Assembly (NCBI RefSeq): GCF_003265705.1
Contig: NW_020312827.1
Coordinates: forward strand, 22,336,774-22,400,773
DNA from: Callorhinus ursinus
Taxonomy: Eukaryota > Chordata > Mammalia > Carnivora > Otariidae
Length of the DNA stretch: 64,000 nucleotides
Reading direction: 5' to 3'
Part shown: positions 9,066 through 21,757 of the stretch, in pieces
Numbering within the stretch: the stretch's first letter is position 1
Layout of the letters: each line of letters begins with the position of its first letter
Program-made: the position numbers and the translations under genes
The notes under the pieces: generated by a model
The model's input: only the letters and a program-made list of their open reading frames with translations
The model's database searches: none
What the model was told of the DNA's origin: nothing

Positions 9066-11440
9066 TTTGGATCTTTTGGATGTTGTTAGGATTTCTGTAA
9101 AATGCTTTGAGTACTATAAATGTGGTGTTCTCAAACTATTTCTAGCATAATTCAAACAAGAAAATTCACCTTACTTTCACAGCATGCATTGCTTTAGATT
9201 GAAATCAAACTTATTTAAATGCCTCTTACACTAAGTTGGTCCACAGATCTGTAGGTTGCTGAGTTAGTCTGCTATGGATAGGTAGAATGATAGATCAAAT
9301 GATACGATAAATACACCATGAGGGAAATTTTCCTGTTATCAGAGTTTTGATACATGACGTATTTACTTCCATAGTTTCCAAGCACCTCCTAATCCCCGCT
9401 GGCTCAGAGAGAGAAATTAATTTGAAAAAACAAAACAAAACATAGATAGTAAGCTCATGGGACCAGTCCATTTATGTATTTATTATTCCCATTTTGCTAG
9501 AACCCACTACCACCAAAAATAAATCTTAGAGAATAAATACTGCTTTTCCAGTGTATCCTAGCAAGAGCAATATAAAAATAATTTAGGACCAACCGTGTAA
9601 TTATGTGCATTTATTCCAACCTTCCATTACTAGAGATAACAAGATGAATAGTAAAATGTGAACTTTAACCATCCTGTAATTATAGCCACTGAACCGTACA
9701 TTATTGAAAGAATTGTGCAAAATCCAGATGCAAAAGAATCAACTTGGTATGTAAATAGAAATGAAACACTAAAATAATCAAGTGATGAAGAAGTAATGTA
9801 GAAAGCTAAATTGCTTTCTGGCATCTTTTATTGCCATGTTTTCATTTCTTTCACAAATACTCAGTTTATTTTTATCCTTTTGCCACACATCTTACAATTA
9901 CATATTGTTCAGTAGCTGTAACCAGCTTAGTCAAATATTCTAGGATTACTTTTTATTCAGATTCCTTTTTTTTCCCCTAGAACATAATTGGAATTGATAG
10001 AGTGTTTTCTATGAGCATTCTGTGTAATGAGGGCAATAATATACACTTTACTGGTATTTCTTGAATTATATGAATTTGTGTCTTTGCTTAGAAGGTACAA
10101 GTCCCAGCAATAATAACTACATTAAGGAGAGGCTAGGTATTTCCCTGTATGAGAATAAGCATGCTGAGTCAGAATTCAATAAGAGCATCTCATTCGTCAG
10201 TAGATGGTTTGGGATTTGCTGAGAGCAATTTGGGGTGTTGATGAGCAGTGTCACATTCACAGAAATAGGAAAGGAAATCAGTTTACTCATTCAAACCAGA
10301 GAAAACTCAAAGCCTCTTATTTTTCTCAGGGGCAGTGTTTTAATAGATACCATGAAAAAACATTGTTTCCAGAATTAGGTCATAGTTAATGCTTAATTTT
10401 ATCTGCTAATAAGGAGCAGTGATACAAAATACAAAATAATAATGAATAGTAAAAAGTCATCCATGTTTTGTTTGAAATGAATGATAGGTGGAGTTTCTTT
10501 GGAAGGGAGTGGAAGAAGAAAGTGGATATTTCAGAATATTAATCCTCCTAATAATGTTTTATTTAATTAAGCCAATATTAAAATCATTCACACAACCAAG
10601 TGTATCTCGACTAACAAAAAGCATAGAAGATAACAGGGAATTAGAAAAATCACATTGTAAGATCAATAAGATGGACAATCAGAAGATGAGTATATCCACT
10701 CTTTTTATGAAGAGCCAGTGGTAGAAAATGGCCTAAAGCCTATTTAAGCACATCTCTGTGTGGTTTTAATTTGCTTTCAGTTTTCCTGTGAGAGATTATT
10801 ATGAGATACAATAAATTAAGAAGATGCATGCATCTCCTTTGGGAAAGGCTCTTGCAATATAGAATCTGACCTTGGAAATTACTTTTATTCTATCAGGGAG
10901 AAAGAAGGAATGGCAAAGAAATATATTAGAGAGACGGATAAGCTGCTGAAGGGAAAACTGTAAGAATAGAGACCCTACATGCCAAAATCTTTAATTCTAA
11001 TCAATCTTTGAGAACCCTTGAATGGGCTCTCAAATCTGTTTTCTAAATGTAAAAATCTCCACTTCAATATAGTGTGTTTTACTCTCCAATGCTGCATTTT
11101 TTTATCTTCAGAATTATGATGAACTGATGTTCTCTCTATGTATCTTATAAATATGTAGGTTTGATTAAATGGGCATGTGTGGATTATAAATGTTTTGTAA
11201 ACACTGTTAAAATGGTCATGTATATTAGCATATTAATTGCTCTGCAAAAGAGTAAAGCAAAAAGTTTAAAAGATACTTAGCAGACTGGCTCTAAAGACTC
11301 AGTTACTTTAGTTGGCCTATACTTATTTTTTTTATTCTAAAGAGCTTCACTTGCAAATATTCCACTGGAAGTTCAATAATGTTGTGTCTTGTCTATTTTA
11401 AGTGAAATCAAATACATATCTATCATAAAGATAAGACTGG
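9066..11440. other. AT-rich non-coding stretch
   Basis: About 2.4 kb with no recognised repeat, gene or RNA. The longest frames are 60-78 codons (9630-9824 minus, 10204-10389 plus, 10488-10724 plus) and have no domain. Confidence 0.5.
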
Positions 11441-11512
11441 TATGTGTGTGTGTGTGTGTATGCATGTGTGTGTGTGGATATATATATATATATATCTGTG
11501 TGTATATGTGTT
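11441..11512 (+). repeat. Compound (TG)n-(TA)n microsatellite
   Basis: Two TG runs are separated by 'tatgca' and followed by a TA run (about 11478-11495) and TGTGTATATG. Alternating purine-pyrimidine over about 70 bp is a Z-DNA-prone and probably polymorphic tract. Confidence 0.95.
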
Positions 11513-12054
11513 TTCCCCAGAATGGATGAGCAATATCATTACCATGATGGCACATAACACATTTCCCCCTAAAATGAATACTTTCACTGCTATCCAAAGG
11601 TCCATTCTGAACATTGATAAACCTTATACCACCCACAGAGAATTCATGGGGCTTGTGAAGTGAGAAGATCTGTTTCATTACTTTGATCTATTAAATATCA
11701 AACCTGATAGAACCTGTGTGAATGAATTTCTCCCCAGATTAGATACGCTTTAATACTATTATTCTATATTTTTAAATGGTATGCTTTAGTTAAGTAATTT
11801 ATCCCATACGAATTCAAATATGACTAGAATAGAAAACAATGTGGACAATGATAGTTCCATGAGTGGATGGATCCTGTAGTCACCAGCTGTGTGTTTTCAG
11901 AACTGATAGTAGAGCCCACCTCATCTGCCATATTCTTTCCCTACCGCTTGATGATAATCTGGAACAATTACAAAAACATTGATTTAATGTTGGCACTTTT
12001 TCCTCACATTATGTGAGAGAAATAACCCTAAGCCTCTTTAGATGAAACAATTTC
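11513..12054. other. Non-coding, nothing recognised
   Basis: No repeat or gene was recognised. The frames around 11373-11678 on both strands are by-products of the adjacent TG/TA repeat. Confidence 0.5.
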
Positions 12055-12245
12055 TACCTTCCTGTATGACTTTGGGGAAGTTATTTAAGTTCTCAGAATC
12101 TTCGGTTTTTGGTCTATAAAATAGAGTAACACCTACTTTGTAGGATTGTTACAAGGATTAAACATAATGCATGTAAATTATCTGACATAGGGTTTAGAAC
12201 ATTAGGCTCTTAATAAAAGTTAGCTGTTTTTATTATAAGTAACAT
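12055..12245 (+). repeat. MIR SINE
   Basis: 'tatgactttggggaagttattta', 'taaaatagagtaacacctac', 'ggattgttacaaggattaaa' and the tail 'cttaataaaagttagct' follow MIR in order. Confidence 0.85.
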
Positions 12246-12354
12246 ATCTGACTGTGAATGAATTAAGTCATTTTGGGGGAACATATTTTTGATTTGTGAG
12301 GAAAGGATTCACTTGAGATTCTAATGGAAGTTAAGAGGTAGCCCCAAGCTGGTC

Positions 12355-12985
12355 ATCAGCCATGGTGGTAAAATCTATGGATTCTGAAATCAAACATCCC
12401 AGGAAATCTTCCTGGACAAATCATCTTACCAAAGCCTCAGTTTCTTCTTCTGTAGAACAGAGATTATAATAGTCACCTCATTCTAATAAGGATTAAATGC
12501 AACAATAATTACAAAGCATACATACATATGGTTTCACTCACATGTGTAACATAAGGAATAGCACGGAGGACCACAGGGGAAGGGGGGGGACAACTGAAGG
12601 GGGGGTAATCAGGGAGGGAGATGAACCATGAGAGACTCTGGGCTCTGGGAAACAAGCTGAGGGTTTCAGAGGGGAGGGGGGTGGGGGGATGGGTTAGCCT
12701 GGTGATGGGTATTAAGGAGGGCACGTTCTGCATGGAGCCCTGGGTGTTATGCGCAAACAATGAATCATGGAACACTACATCCAAAACTAATGATGTAATG
12801 TATGGTGATTAACATAACAATAAAAATTTAAAAAAAAAATTAAAAAACTAACGATGTATCATGTCATACAGTTGGTTAACTGAACATAATAAAAACAAAC
12901 AAACAAATAAATAAAATCTTTTATTTAAAAAAAGCACATATACAGTGTCTGGCCCATATTAACTCAATAAATTGGAGTTATTCTT
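12355..12985 (+). repeat. MIR SINE split by an L1 insertion
   Basis: MIR sequence runs from 12355 to about 12517 ('agcctcagtttcttcttctg', 'ataatagtcacctcatt', 'aaggattaaatgc'). It resumes at about 12930 ('aaagcacatatacagtgtctgg', 'aactcaataaattgg'). Together the two parts give the MIR order without a gap, so the L1 between them was inserted later. Confidence 0.8.
12519..12929 (+). mobile_element. L1 3' UTR fragment inserted in MIR
   Basis: 'catatggtttcactcacatgt' begins a carnivore L1 3' end. It is followed by the G-rich polypurine tract (12583-12700), 'gatgaaccatgagagact', 'gggtattaaggaggg', 'atcatggaacactacatcc' and 'aacataacaataaaaa'. A second, diverged copy of the terminal 45 bp follows at about 12847-12892, then an AAACAAATAAATAAAATC tail. 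A shared 'caaagca/aaagca' at both ends is the likely short target-site duplication. It is a heavily 5'-truncated, non-coding copy. Confidence 0.88.
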
Positions 12986-15614
12986 CCTCATCAAGTAGTG
13001 GGGTTGGAAGTGAGGGCAAGTTTAAGGGAGGCCAGCAAAGACAGACTTTTCTTACTCTGCAATGTTTGGTCTTGTCTGCCTGATTAATACTGAGTGATGT
13101 AAATTAACCAAGCAGTGTGTGAAGGTCTATAGCACCAAGAAACTTTCTGGGTATAAACCAACACATCAGCTCAATATATGGAAAGTGTACTGAAATCTAA
13201 ATGGGGGTCGAGGGTGACCATTAGCTGATCATGAATCAGCAATTCGGAATCATTATTTCTTAACTGAAAGTCGCTGGCATACACTAGCAGCCCTGCTCTG
13301 TGTCTTTGAGATGAGTCATGTTCTTGCTGAAGTGCTTTTGTCTGGCTCAAGCCTTCACATTTTTCAAAAGACTGGAGAAATTAAGCTGGATGCAGAACTA
13401 CCAAGCAAACTTATTAAAGTGAGAAGGATCATAAATAATTGGAAAAGAGAAAATTGTGAAGTGACACCTATGATTTTGCAATGAGCTTTTATTAAAGGGA
13501 CCTTGGCTCAACTGCTGATATTACCATGAGCATCAAAAGAATAAACGGGCCCAGACTGCTAAAGAATTTAAGTGGGATGTTTGGGGGGAAAAAAAAAAAA
13601 ACAAACCTTGAATAATCAGAGTTTGAATATTGTGTCAACTTAAAATAGAGGTAGAAGTTCCAGGACAGATGACCTCTTCCTACTCTATTGTTTTATATAA
13701 AACTCTTTTAATCCAAACTTGTGAATTTTTATGCTATAATGTATCATATTAATCTTGATTGTTCAACTGAAAAATCTAAAGACGCCCATGAGTTAAGTGA
13801 GCTGACAAAGGCAAACAGTGAGTCATTCATTCAGTGGCCAAGCCAGAAATGGAACTTTTATATCTTCAGCTGAGAAATCTCTTCCTCCACAGGCTTTCCT
13901 TGATGTTCTGCAAGAAGAAACCTAATCCCACTCCAATTAAATGTTCTTACAAGATTTCTATTCTCCTCACTGGTACTATTTCTGGGTTTCAGTCTCATTC
14001 CATCCACTAGGTCATGAAACCTCTGCCTTTCATGAATGTGTTTTAAGAGATTCTTCTTTTTCAAGTACATACTATCAGGTAGCACTCATAATAAAAGATT
14101 TGTTATATACTATGGACATTTTATGGGCCTTTCCAAGTTCTTCATAATATTGAAGTCACTACCAGTCATCTTTCCTATAAAACTATGCAACAAGTAACTG
14201 TCAGCCTCCTTGACATAGAAGCCAAAATATAATGGACTGAAGGATCTATCAAATACTCTACTTCTAAAGTCTCTACTACTTTTCCTACAAACCAGTCTCT
14301 TTCCAATTGGTCTATCTTTCCTCCAGGTTTGTTCTATAGTATCCAACCTTGCTTATACACTGTGCCCATTTCTGAAACTTCCTACAGCATCACATTAGCT
14401 CATCATCACTGTATCTCTTTTGAAATACCATTTTCAAAACAATTCTTCCTTCCTTTGCTTGTGTACTTTTTTGCTTCTTTACCTATTATCTGTTATTCCA
14501 ACTGTACACCTGTATTATCCAATGCCATAAGGTATTTTTCATATATTTTGGTCTTGGAATGATAGTACAAAATAAATTTACTGACAGAAAATTTGATTGG
14601 TTTGGGTGGCATTTTGATGTATCTTTCTTTCATTCTAGGTAAAGGAATTTAAAAAAGTAATCGGAATAAATTCACTAACGGGAGATGGGGATTACATGGA
14701 ATGAATAGTTGGAATTTTCACATAATATCATTTTTGTTTTAAATCAAGATTATCTCTTTTCAACCCAAACTCTCAGCAGGACTGATAACTAACAGGAAAA
14801 TTGTGTTTTTTCTCTGCTTTTATTTTCCCACATATCTTCTGATAGAGATGCAAATATGCAGGGGATGGTCAAAAACAGAGCTTGGAAGACAGCACAGGTG
14901 AGTGGTCCACAAATTAGCTCATTACCCACTGATCAATCAGAAATTGCAATAATGCTAAGCAGAGTATTGACCCAGTATGAGCCAAGAACCACTGAATTTA
15001 GAGCAGCATGCTTGGTCAAAATAATGGAACTTATGGGAAGAGATTAAGTCTCTTAAAACAAAAATTCCGAAGCTAAGTTTTCCTTTGAATATACTGTGCT
15101 TATTAAAATATAATTCATATGCATTTATAGCCTCAACACCTACACCAACTCTGGCAAAGGAAAGGTACTTAATAAATGGTGTATAATTAATGTAAGCTCA
15201 TTTCGGAAACTACGGAGAAATGGACCCATAAAATAGTCTGCTCTAATCCTCTTAATTTTTTATAACCAGCCCTACTATGCAGATAATAAATTCCTAAGCT
15301 AGGATGTTTTTAAAAAAATAGATTATATCTCCTTATTCTGGCCCTCACAGGAACCCTGCTCCTAACATGTCTATTGCTAAGGTCTGTATCTTATAAGACT
15401 CCACAGGAGTTGAAGTAATAACATTCCAAGTGATGATAGAAATTCCAGAGAGCCCTGCTTTTTTTGCTATAGTATATCCAACAGATGTGTCAGGAGTTCC
15501 AGAGTCAACTTGAGAACTGGCCCCAGAACATAGATTTGCAAACATCAGAAGATGTAGAGGAGTCCCCTTTAGGTTCTATTCCCACAGACAGGTTTAAGCC
15601 ATTCAATCTAGTAT
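12986..15614. other. Repeat-poor non-coding stretch
   Basis: About 2.6 kb with no recognised repeat. Minus-strand frames 13858-14085 and 14110-14346 lie end to end in a T-rich plus-strand patch. They share no frame logic or domain that I know. An A-run lies near 13590-13602. Confidence 0.5.
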
Positions 15615-15815
15615 CAGTCCAAACTTTCTCAAATCCTGGGCTTGCCACTTGCTAGTTCAAGGACCTTGGTGAGGTCATTGCATTTATCTGATCCCAGCTT
15701 CCTAATACAATATATGCTAGATTATTCATAAAGAACAAATAAAAGCAATACAAATAAGGTTCTTGGCATTGTGCCTGACATGAATCAAGAGCACAATCAA
15801 TGTTTGCACTTATTT
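15615..15815 (+). repeat. MIR SINE, diverged
   Basis: 'cttgccacttgctagttcaagg', 'ccttggtgaggtcattgca' and 'tcttggcattgtgcctgacat' with 'agcacaatcaatgttt' follow MIR order, with many substitutions. Confidence 0.65.
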
Positions 15816-16062
15816 TTTCCTCCTTCCCCATATTTTCCTTTCCCAAATGTGATATTACAGAATAGGGCACTGGACCCAGAGTTGAGAAATCTGAGTTTCT
15901 GATATGGGTCCTGGGCAAGCTTTCTATCATATCCCTGCCCTTCCATGTGTAAACAAATAGAGAGACAAACAAAGAAACACAAGTTTAAGAACTTAGGACT
16001 TAATACAGATGAGGATCGAAAATGTGCAATGTATGCTTAAGTCTGCAGGGCAGTCTAGCCCC

Positions 16063-16290
16063 CCAGCTACCCAATAGAGTGGTCATTCACTAGCCACATA
16101 CAACTACTGAGCAGACAAAATGTGGCAAATAAAACTGAGGAACTGGAGTTTCTAGTTTATTTCATTTTAATTAATTGGAATTTAGATTGACACAACTGAT
16201 CATCAATGCAGTTATCAAAAAGCTTTCTTTTAACATTTTTAATGTTGCTACTTGAAAATTTAAAATCACACATGTGGCTCTCATCAAACT
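16063..16290 (+). mobile_element. Ancient hAT-like DNA transposon remnant
   Basis: The phrases 'cactagccacatacaactactgagca', 'aaaactgaggaactgga', 'tttcattttaattaatt' and 'cacatgtggctc' resemble a common non-autonomous mammalian DNA element with 'agccacatg' near both ends in inverted orientation. The family name was not assigned. Confidence 0.5.
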
Positions 16291-18608
16291 GTTTTTGAAG
16301 AGTGTATGGCCGCAGATGCACATACTCATTCCTGATATTTTTCTTGTACTGTGCACATGCTTCCTCTCCAAACTGAGGATACTGATATAAAAGACTACAG
16401 TTCTTTGGGTTTCTTGGTGGAATTACATATTGTAATAAACAATGACTGAAGGGCAGAATGATAATATAAATGAGAGGAGATGCTAAAATTTAGTGATCTA
16501 GGAAGGAAAGAAGGCAGAGAAAGAGGAAAGAGGTCTAAATCAGTTGTAAGTGCCTGACAAGTGCTCTGATTTTCATGCCAAGAACACCAGAACTAAATTC
16601 CATCAATGTTAATCATGATACTCTGTGCCTTTTTACACTTAATCTGAAGAACTTGAAGAGAAGGGACACATAGTCTGACTTATTGTGAATCATTTTTATA
16701 GGCTTTAATGCAGTACCTGTCACATAATAGAGGTTTCATAAATATTGGTTGAACGAAGTTCAATTTTATCTATATAATCAGAAAGTGGGCTGGTCTTAAC
16801 TTCTCTCATAGAAATATCTTATGAATTTTAACATACATATATGGATGGAAATTTGGAGGCACCTTAAAAAAACCCACTTGAATACAAATGGAAATTATTA
16901 GTGCTGTTTGTGCCAAAATAGAATATCTATTCAAGATGTTTTAGTAGATAAAATTCCTCTATGGCAAGATACCAAACACAAAGAAGATAAAGAAAACTTG
17001 TTCTCTGTAATGACTCAGCAGATAAATATGTTTGAGATAAAGAATAAAAAAAATGTAACATCAGCATCTTTTAAAGGCAAGCCCTTTTCTGTGCACATTC
17101 CCATTAGCTGGACTGAGTAGAAATGCTGTACTTTTCCTTACTCCTTGTTCTTTGCTCTTAGTCTGCAATGATTTCACTGCCAGCAAGGAAGATGCCAAAG
17201 AAAGCACCAAGAAATCAGTCATCCTGTTCTATAGAACTCAAGATTCCCTACTACTCAGTTGAACCAGAGTCATGGAAAGGAACTGAACTCCATCAACTAA
17301 AACGCAATATTCTAGTCTTCTCCTTTCATATTCTAACTATTTAGCTAATGTTTTAGGAGGAGAAACCAATAGTATCTGACAGATAGAATATAACAACTCG
17401 TTTTAGACTTTATTTAAATAAAATGTCTAATATTGAGGGTCAATGAAAAATAAAATATCTCCCCAGGCACCATGATTACTAGAGTGTTTGGGTTTGGGAT
17501 TTTGCATGGCAGATAAGGGCACTCATATTCAGCTGTGAAGAGAAAAGTTCTCTACTAACTTATCTAAGTGATTTAGATTTTTAATAGCTAAAGAACCCCC
17601 ATTTAGCACCTCCAGATCTGTGTAGTCTTGGAAGGAGAAATAAGTTTAAAATATTATCATCCTAATAAAATGTTCAACTTGTAATATTAATGTATGCAAA
17701 AGAGATACTTTTTCAAGATTTTTTTCTTGAACTCTCTGTACTTACTTTCTCTGAATATTTCATTTTTACCTAAGTGAGTCATTGAAAGCAGAATATTATT
17801 ATGTATTTGCAAAAGACTAATTATTACCTTCCCCCTCTATTTGGATTAATCTAAACTTCTTGCATTTCATTTCCTAAATCTGTGATTGATTTTATTCTCC
17901 TGTACCTTTGCATTATAGAAGCCTCCTTTACAAAAATCAAAGCATGAAATTGTTTGCCTTTAGGTTATGAATGAGGTAACTAATTTCCAGGCCCATGAGA
18001 AATACGCTATACCTGGAATTGAATTAAGAAAAAAACAAAGTTTTCGAAATATTCATAAGTCAGTGCATTTTTCCATCACCCTCATGAAGGGTGGACATAG
18101 GTTTCTTATTTCTGTCCCCTCTCAGAGCCTAATGAGTCAGCCCCCAATTTCCAGTGGGGTCATCAGAATCACTGAAAGCAATCAAGGACAGAAAGGGGGA
18201 TGTTTTCGTAATTTATGCAGAATTATGGCAGACAGCAAAAAGGGCAAGAAATGGAAAGAAATGAAGTGAATTGAAGCAACAAATGTCAGACTACTGAAGG
18301 AAAATTTTAAAAAAATTAGAAGAGGAAGAAGGAACAATAACCATTGGTATGTGGCCACAGCGCAAATTTGGAGACACCTACCACTAGGTCTGTGCATGCT
18401 GATTGCTAACACTGCTCTACCGTGTGGCACCCAAGCACCCATTATTCTCTTCATCCGCTGAAGAGTAGCTGTCAAAATGATAGATGCTAGCTCACTGTAT
18501 CAACATTTCCCTATAGCCACGAAGCCCAATATCAAGAGATAAACCTATGCCAGAATAAATTTTTTTTTTGAATATGGGTAAAAAATAGTTCAAAATGGTT
18601 TAATTTAA

Positions 18609-18612
<4 letters not shown>
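16291..18612. other. Mostly unique non-coding stretch
   Basis: A short MIR-like tail lies at about 16690-16757 ('gcagtacctgtcacataatag'). Nothing else is recognised. The frame 16908-17120 (+, 70 codons) is lysine-rich with no known domain. The frame 17967-18269 (+, 100 codons) overlaps a minus-strand frame and has no support. Confidence 0.5.

Positions 18613-18639
<27 letters not shown>
18613..18639 (+). repeat. Poly(T) tract
   Basis: A run of 27 T is followed by 'gtcacag'. It is probably the A-tail of an unrecognised antisense retroposon or simple slippage. Confidence 0.95.
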
Positions 18640-18871
18640 GTCACAGGCTCCCTAAAGCCATTGAAAAGCACTAAGATATTCCAAGCAGGAGTAGGAATCA
18701 AAATATCATCCTTTTAATCTGCATTGGTGCTATAACAAGTATTCCTTTGAAATAACATTAAATGATGATTTAAAGGAATAATTTCTCCCCCCCCTTTTTT
18801 TTAATAGAGTAGGAGGAGAAAAAGTAGACACCACTTAAGACAGTGGCAAATGAGAAGCAGCTAGCTCTCTT

Positions 18872-19075
18872 GTTTTGTTTTGTTTTGTTTTTAAGATTTT
18901 ATTTATTTGACAGAGAGAGACACAGCGAGAGAGGGAACGCAAGCAGGGGGAGTGGGAGAGGGAGACACAGGCTTCCCATGGAGCAGGGAGCCCAGTGTGG
19001 GACTCCATCCCAGGAGCCTGGGATCATGACCTGAGCCGAAGGCAGACGCTTAAGGACTGAGCCACCCAGGCACCC
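18872..19075 (-). mobile_element. Can-SINE, antisense, 7-bp target-site duplication
   Basis: The plus strand reads from a TTTTGTTT-rich tail through 'aagattttatttatttgaca' and 'gacctgagccgaaggcagac' to 'gagccacccaggcacc'. The duplication ctctctt is present at 18865-18871 and 19076-19082. The tail has drifted into a (TTTTG)n pattern. Confidence 0.95.
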
Positions 19076-19084
19076 CTCTCTTAA

Positions 19085-19224
19085 CTGTTTTAAGCTGTTG
19101 TTGAGTGCATGGCTGTTTTAAGCTGTTGTTGAGTGCATGGCTGTTTTAAGCTGTTGTTGAGTGCATGGCTGTTTTAAGCTGTTGTTGAGTGCATGGCTGT
19201 TTTAAGCTGTTGTTGAGTGCATGG
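19085..19224 (+). repeat. Minisatellite, five perfect copies of a 28-bp unit
   Basis: Copies begin at 19085, 19113, 19141, 19169 and 19197. Each starts 'ctgttttaagctgttg' and ends 'ttgagtgcatgg', with no mismatch among the five. A three-base partial copy follows at 19225. The array starts 9 bases after the antisense SINE. Confidence 0.99.
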
Positions 19225-19227
19225 CTG

Positions 19228-20251
19228 ATATTTCGGTTGGTCTTCTGCCCTCACAAGGGAGCATAATACTGATTATAGCTATCAAGCTGGAAGGGGAAAG
19301 ATGAGGGAGAATATGTAGAGACATTTTAATGTTGGGATCAATTGAACTGGGATGTAGCTTCTGACAGTTATTTCAATCTAAACGAGTCAGATTGCTCTAG
19401 GAAATACTAAAAAAGACTATTCTAAATGCTCCCTCACTGTTTCCATCTATCATATACATTTGAAATTATCCCCTCTCTGTTTTGATTATTGCCTTAGTCC
19501 AAACCTTGTTCTGCCAAGATTATTTAAACGGGAATGTCATTCTGCATCTTCCTAAAATAAAGACAGATGACTTTTAACTCAGTAATTTGGTTATGACAGA
19601 GTTAACATCGCTGCTGGAACTTCATTAAGTTGCATACAGCCCAGTATCAGAACCTTAATAGGACTGATGAACTTCACCCTGCAGATACCTTTGTATGTGG
19701 TGCCTGGGTCTGATTTCTCAGCAGCTGTTTGCATAACCTTCCCTTTTTTTTTTCATAATTACGTAAAGATAATCTCAGGCTTTTCTCAACATCTCCAAAG
19801 TATGTTTTGCCATGGAATATGGGTTCCATTTTCTGTTTGGGGGCAAGTTACTTAACCAAACCTCTGTTCTACATCTAATCAAACTGCCTACGTCTAATCA
19901 ATCTCCACCACCACCAATGCTCCCCCCACCCCCAGATTTTAGTATTTAGGTTAAATATATTTATTTCCCCACAATATTTGACCAATTTCTTTATAAACCC
20001 CATTAGTGTGGTGGGTGGTCAAATCAAATTGATAATTTTATGTGATTATTGAGATCAACTAGTACTGTTCCAAATAGGGCAAGTGAGAGGAGAGATGAAT
20101 TACCCCAAACAGGAATATAGACAACTAATAGATGTTTTTTTCATTGTACTGAATTTCTTTTAAAGTAGAATTAATAGTGTAAAAGGTACACTCTTGATTT
20201 GAGGGTCTTAGTGGTTGTGAAATCACTGGAAGTTTAAAAAATCATATCAGA
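19228..20251. other. Non-coding, nothing recognised
   Basis: About 1 kb of ordinary AT-rich sequence with no recognised repeat. Only 60-codon frames are present (for example 19667-19855 plus). Confidence 0.5.
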
Positions 20252-20458
20252 GGGTGCCTGGGTGTCTCAGTCAGTTAAGCATTCAACTTTTGATGTCAGC
20301 TCAGGTCATGATCTCAGGATCATGAGATGGAGCCCTATGTTGGGCTCTGTGCTGGGCATGGAGCCTGCTTGAGAGTCTCTCTCCCTCTCTCTCTGTCCCT
20401 CCACTCCCTGATCACACATGCTTTCTCTCTCTCTCTAAAAAAAAATAAAAAATAAAAA
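20252..20458 (+). mobile_element. Can-SINE, older variant
   Basis: The head 'gggtgcctgggtgtctcagtc' and an inserted 'acttttgatgtcagctcagg' body are followed by CT-rich sequence and an A-rich tail. The longer body and greater divergence mark an older subfamily than the copies at 21758 and 57095. Confidence 0.92.
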
Positions 20459-21234
20459 ATTAAGTCAGTATAAGAATATATTTAGATTTCAGTCATACTG
20501 CCTAGTGTCTTCAGTCCCATTATTCCATTTCCTGTATTCCTGGAATCTTGATATCTACAATCCAAGTGAAAACATATTTGTTGTTCCCCCGTATTTGCTC
20601 ATTGCTCTCAAAGTCATTAATCAACATCTAACATCTTGGTGTGTTAAACATTTCATGTTTGGTGTCATTCCTTTGTCCTCCAACTAGCCTGTTTGGAACA
20701 GGACTGAACAAGCTTCATTTTTTTTAAATCAATTTTAATGGTAGGGGAGAGAGGAGACGAGGAAGCATTCTATTTACAATAAGCAAGGCAGTCAGCTGGA
20801 CTCATTTACTGATTCTTACAAAATTTGGGGGAACAAAAATGAAAAGCTGGGAGAAAAGAAAAATGAGTTGGCCATAGCTTAGTGACGCCTCCATCAACCA
20901 GCACGAGCTATCACAGTTTATTAAATATCTGTGTGCAGTAAGATTTTTATCGTAGAGGTGAAAAGAGAGTAAATGGCTTCTTTCCCAGAACCCTGTTAAC
21001 ACTTTCAGGCCACTGATGATTTAATTTTGCATATTACCTCTTCAAAGTAATATCTCTGTAATCAAATTACCCTCCAGAGAAGAACTACGTACTCTTCACA
21101 GTATGATCATAGCCATCAACTTTAATCATACACATAAGGGGCTTCTTCTTCCTCATTCCTACTTATAGGACCAGAGTTTGCATGACATTCTTTTCTATAT
21201 CCTACGATACTCTAAATACCTATAAAAATCACTA
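20459..21234. other. Non-coding, nothing recognised
   Basis: No repeat or gene was recognised. Frames 20505-20687 and 20802-21002 are about 60 codons and featureless. Confidence 0.5.
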
Positions 21235-21365
21235 TCATTTATTGAGCAACTACTAAGGCTTAAATTTTTCACAAATCATCTTAATCTTCACAACAGCTTC
21301 ATGAGAGATTAGACAAATTTGCTAAGGTCACGTGACTGGATAAAAGTACAGCCTAAAGAATGTTT
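21235..21365 (-). repeat. MIR SINE, antisense
   Basis: 'tttattgagcaactactaagg', 'aatcttcacaacagcttcatgag' and 'aaatttgctaaggtcacgtgac' follow the reverse complement of MIR. Confidence 0.75.
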
Positions 21366-21757
21366 CTCCCACCCATTTCATTCCTTGGCTCTTATGTTTA
21401 TCTGGAAAAAATAATTTAGCCAGAAATGAATTGTTTATCTGAAATGCATGCGATCATGTTTAAAGAAGAAATGAGTAATTAAAAACTCCATAAAACATTT
21501 TACTTCTAAAGTTTGGTCAACCATTTCTTAAGGCACGTAAGTCACTTAATGGGGATCCTTTTTCAGCATCAACTTCAGAAGTCCACTTGAAGGCCATGGC
21601 TAACTTTATAACTCTGCAACATTTGCATATAGCAGATGGTTAATAATTATGTGCAGAATGAATGAATACATAGATACTGGAACAACTTTTAGTGACACAA
21701 AAAAGCACAAATCTCTATAAATGGTCCAGTGTTTACTCTGATAAAAGAGTAACTCTC

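Noticed and set aside
11373..11678. Frames on both strands rich in VCVC/HTHT
   Set aside because: They are translations of the TG/TA microsatellite.
13858..14346. Two consecutive minus-strand frames (75 and 78 codons), possible processed pseudogene
   Set aside because: No family was recognised, no poly(A) or target-site duplication was found, and the frames do not join into one reading.
18613..18655. Poly(T) followed by 'gtcacag', resembling a 3' splice site
   Set aside because: The T-run is a simple repeat. No open frame with coding character follows, and there is no matching 5' splice site or partner exon.
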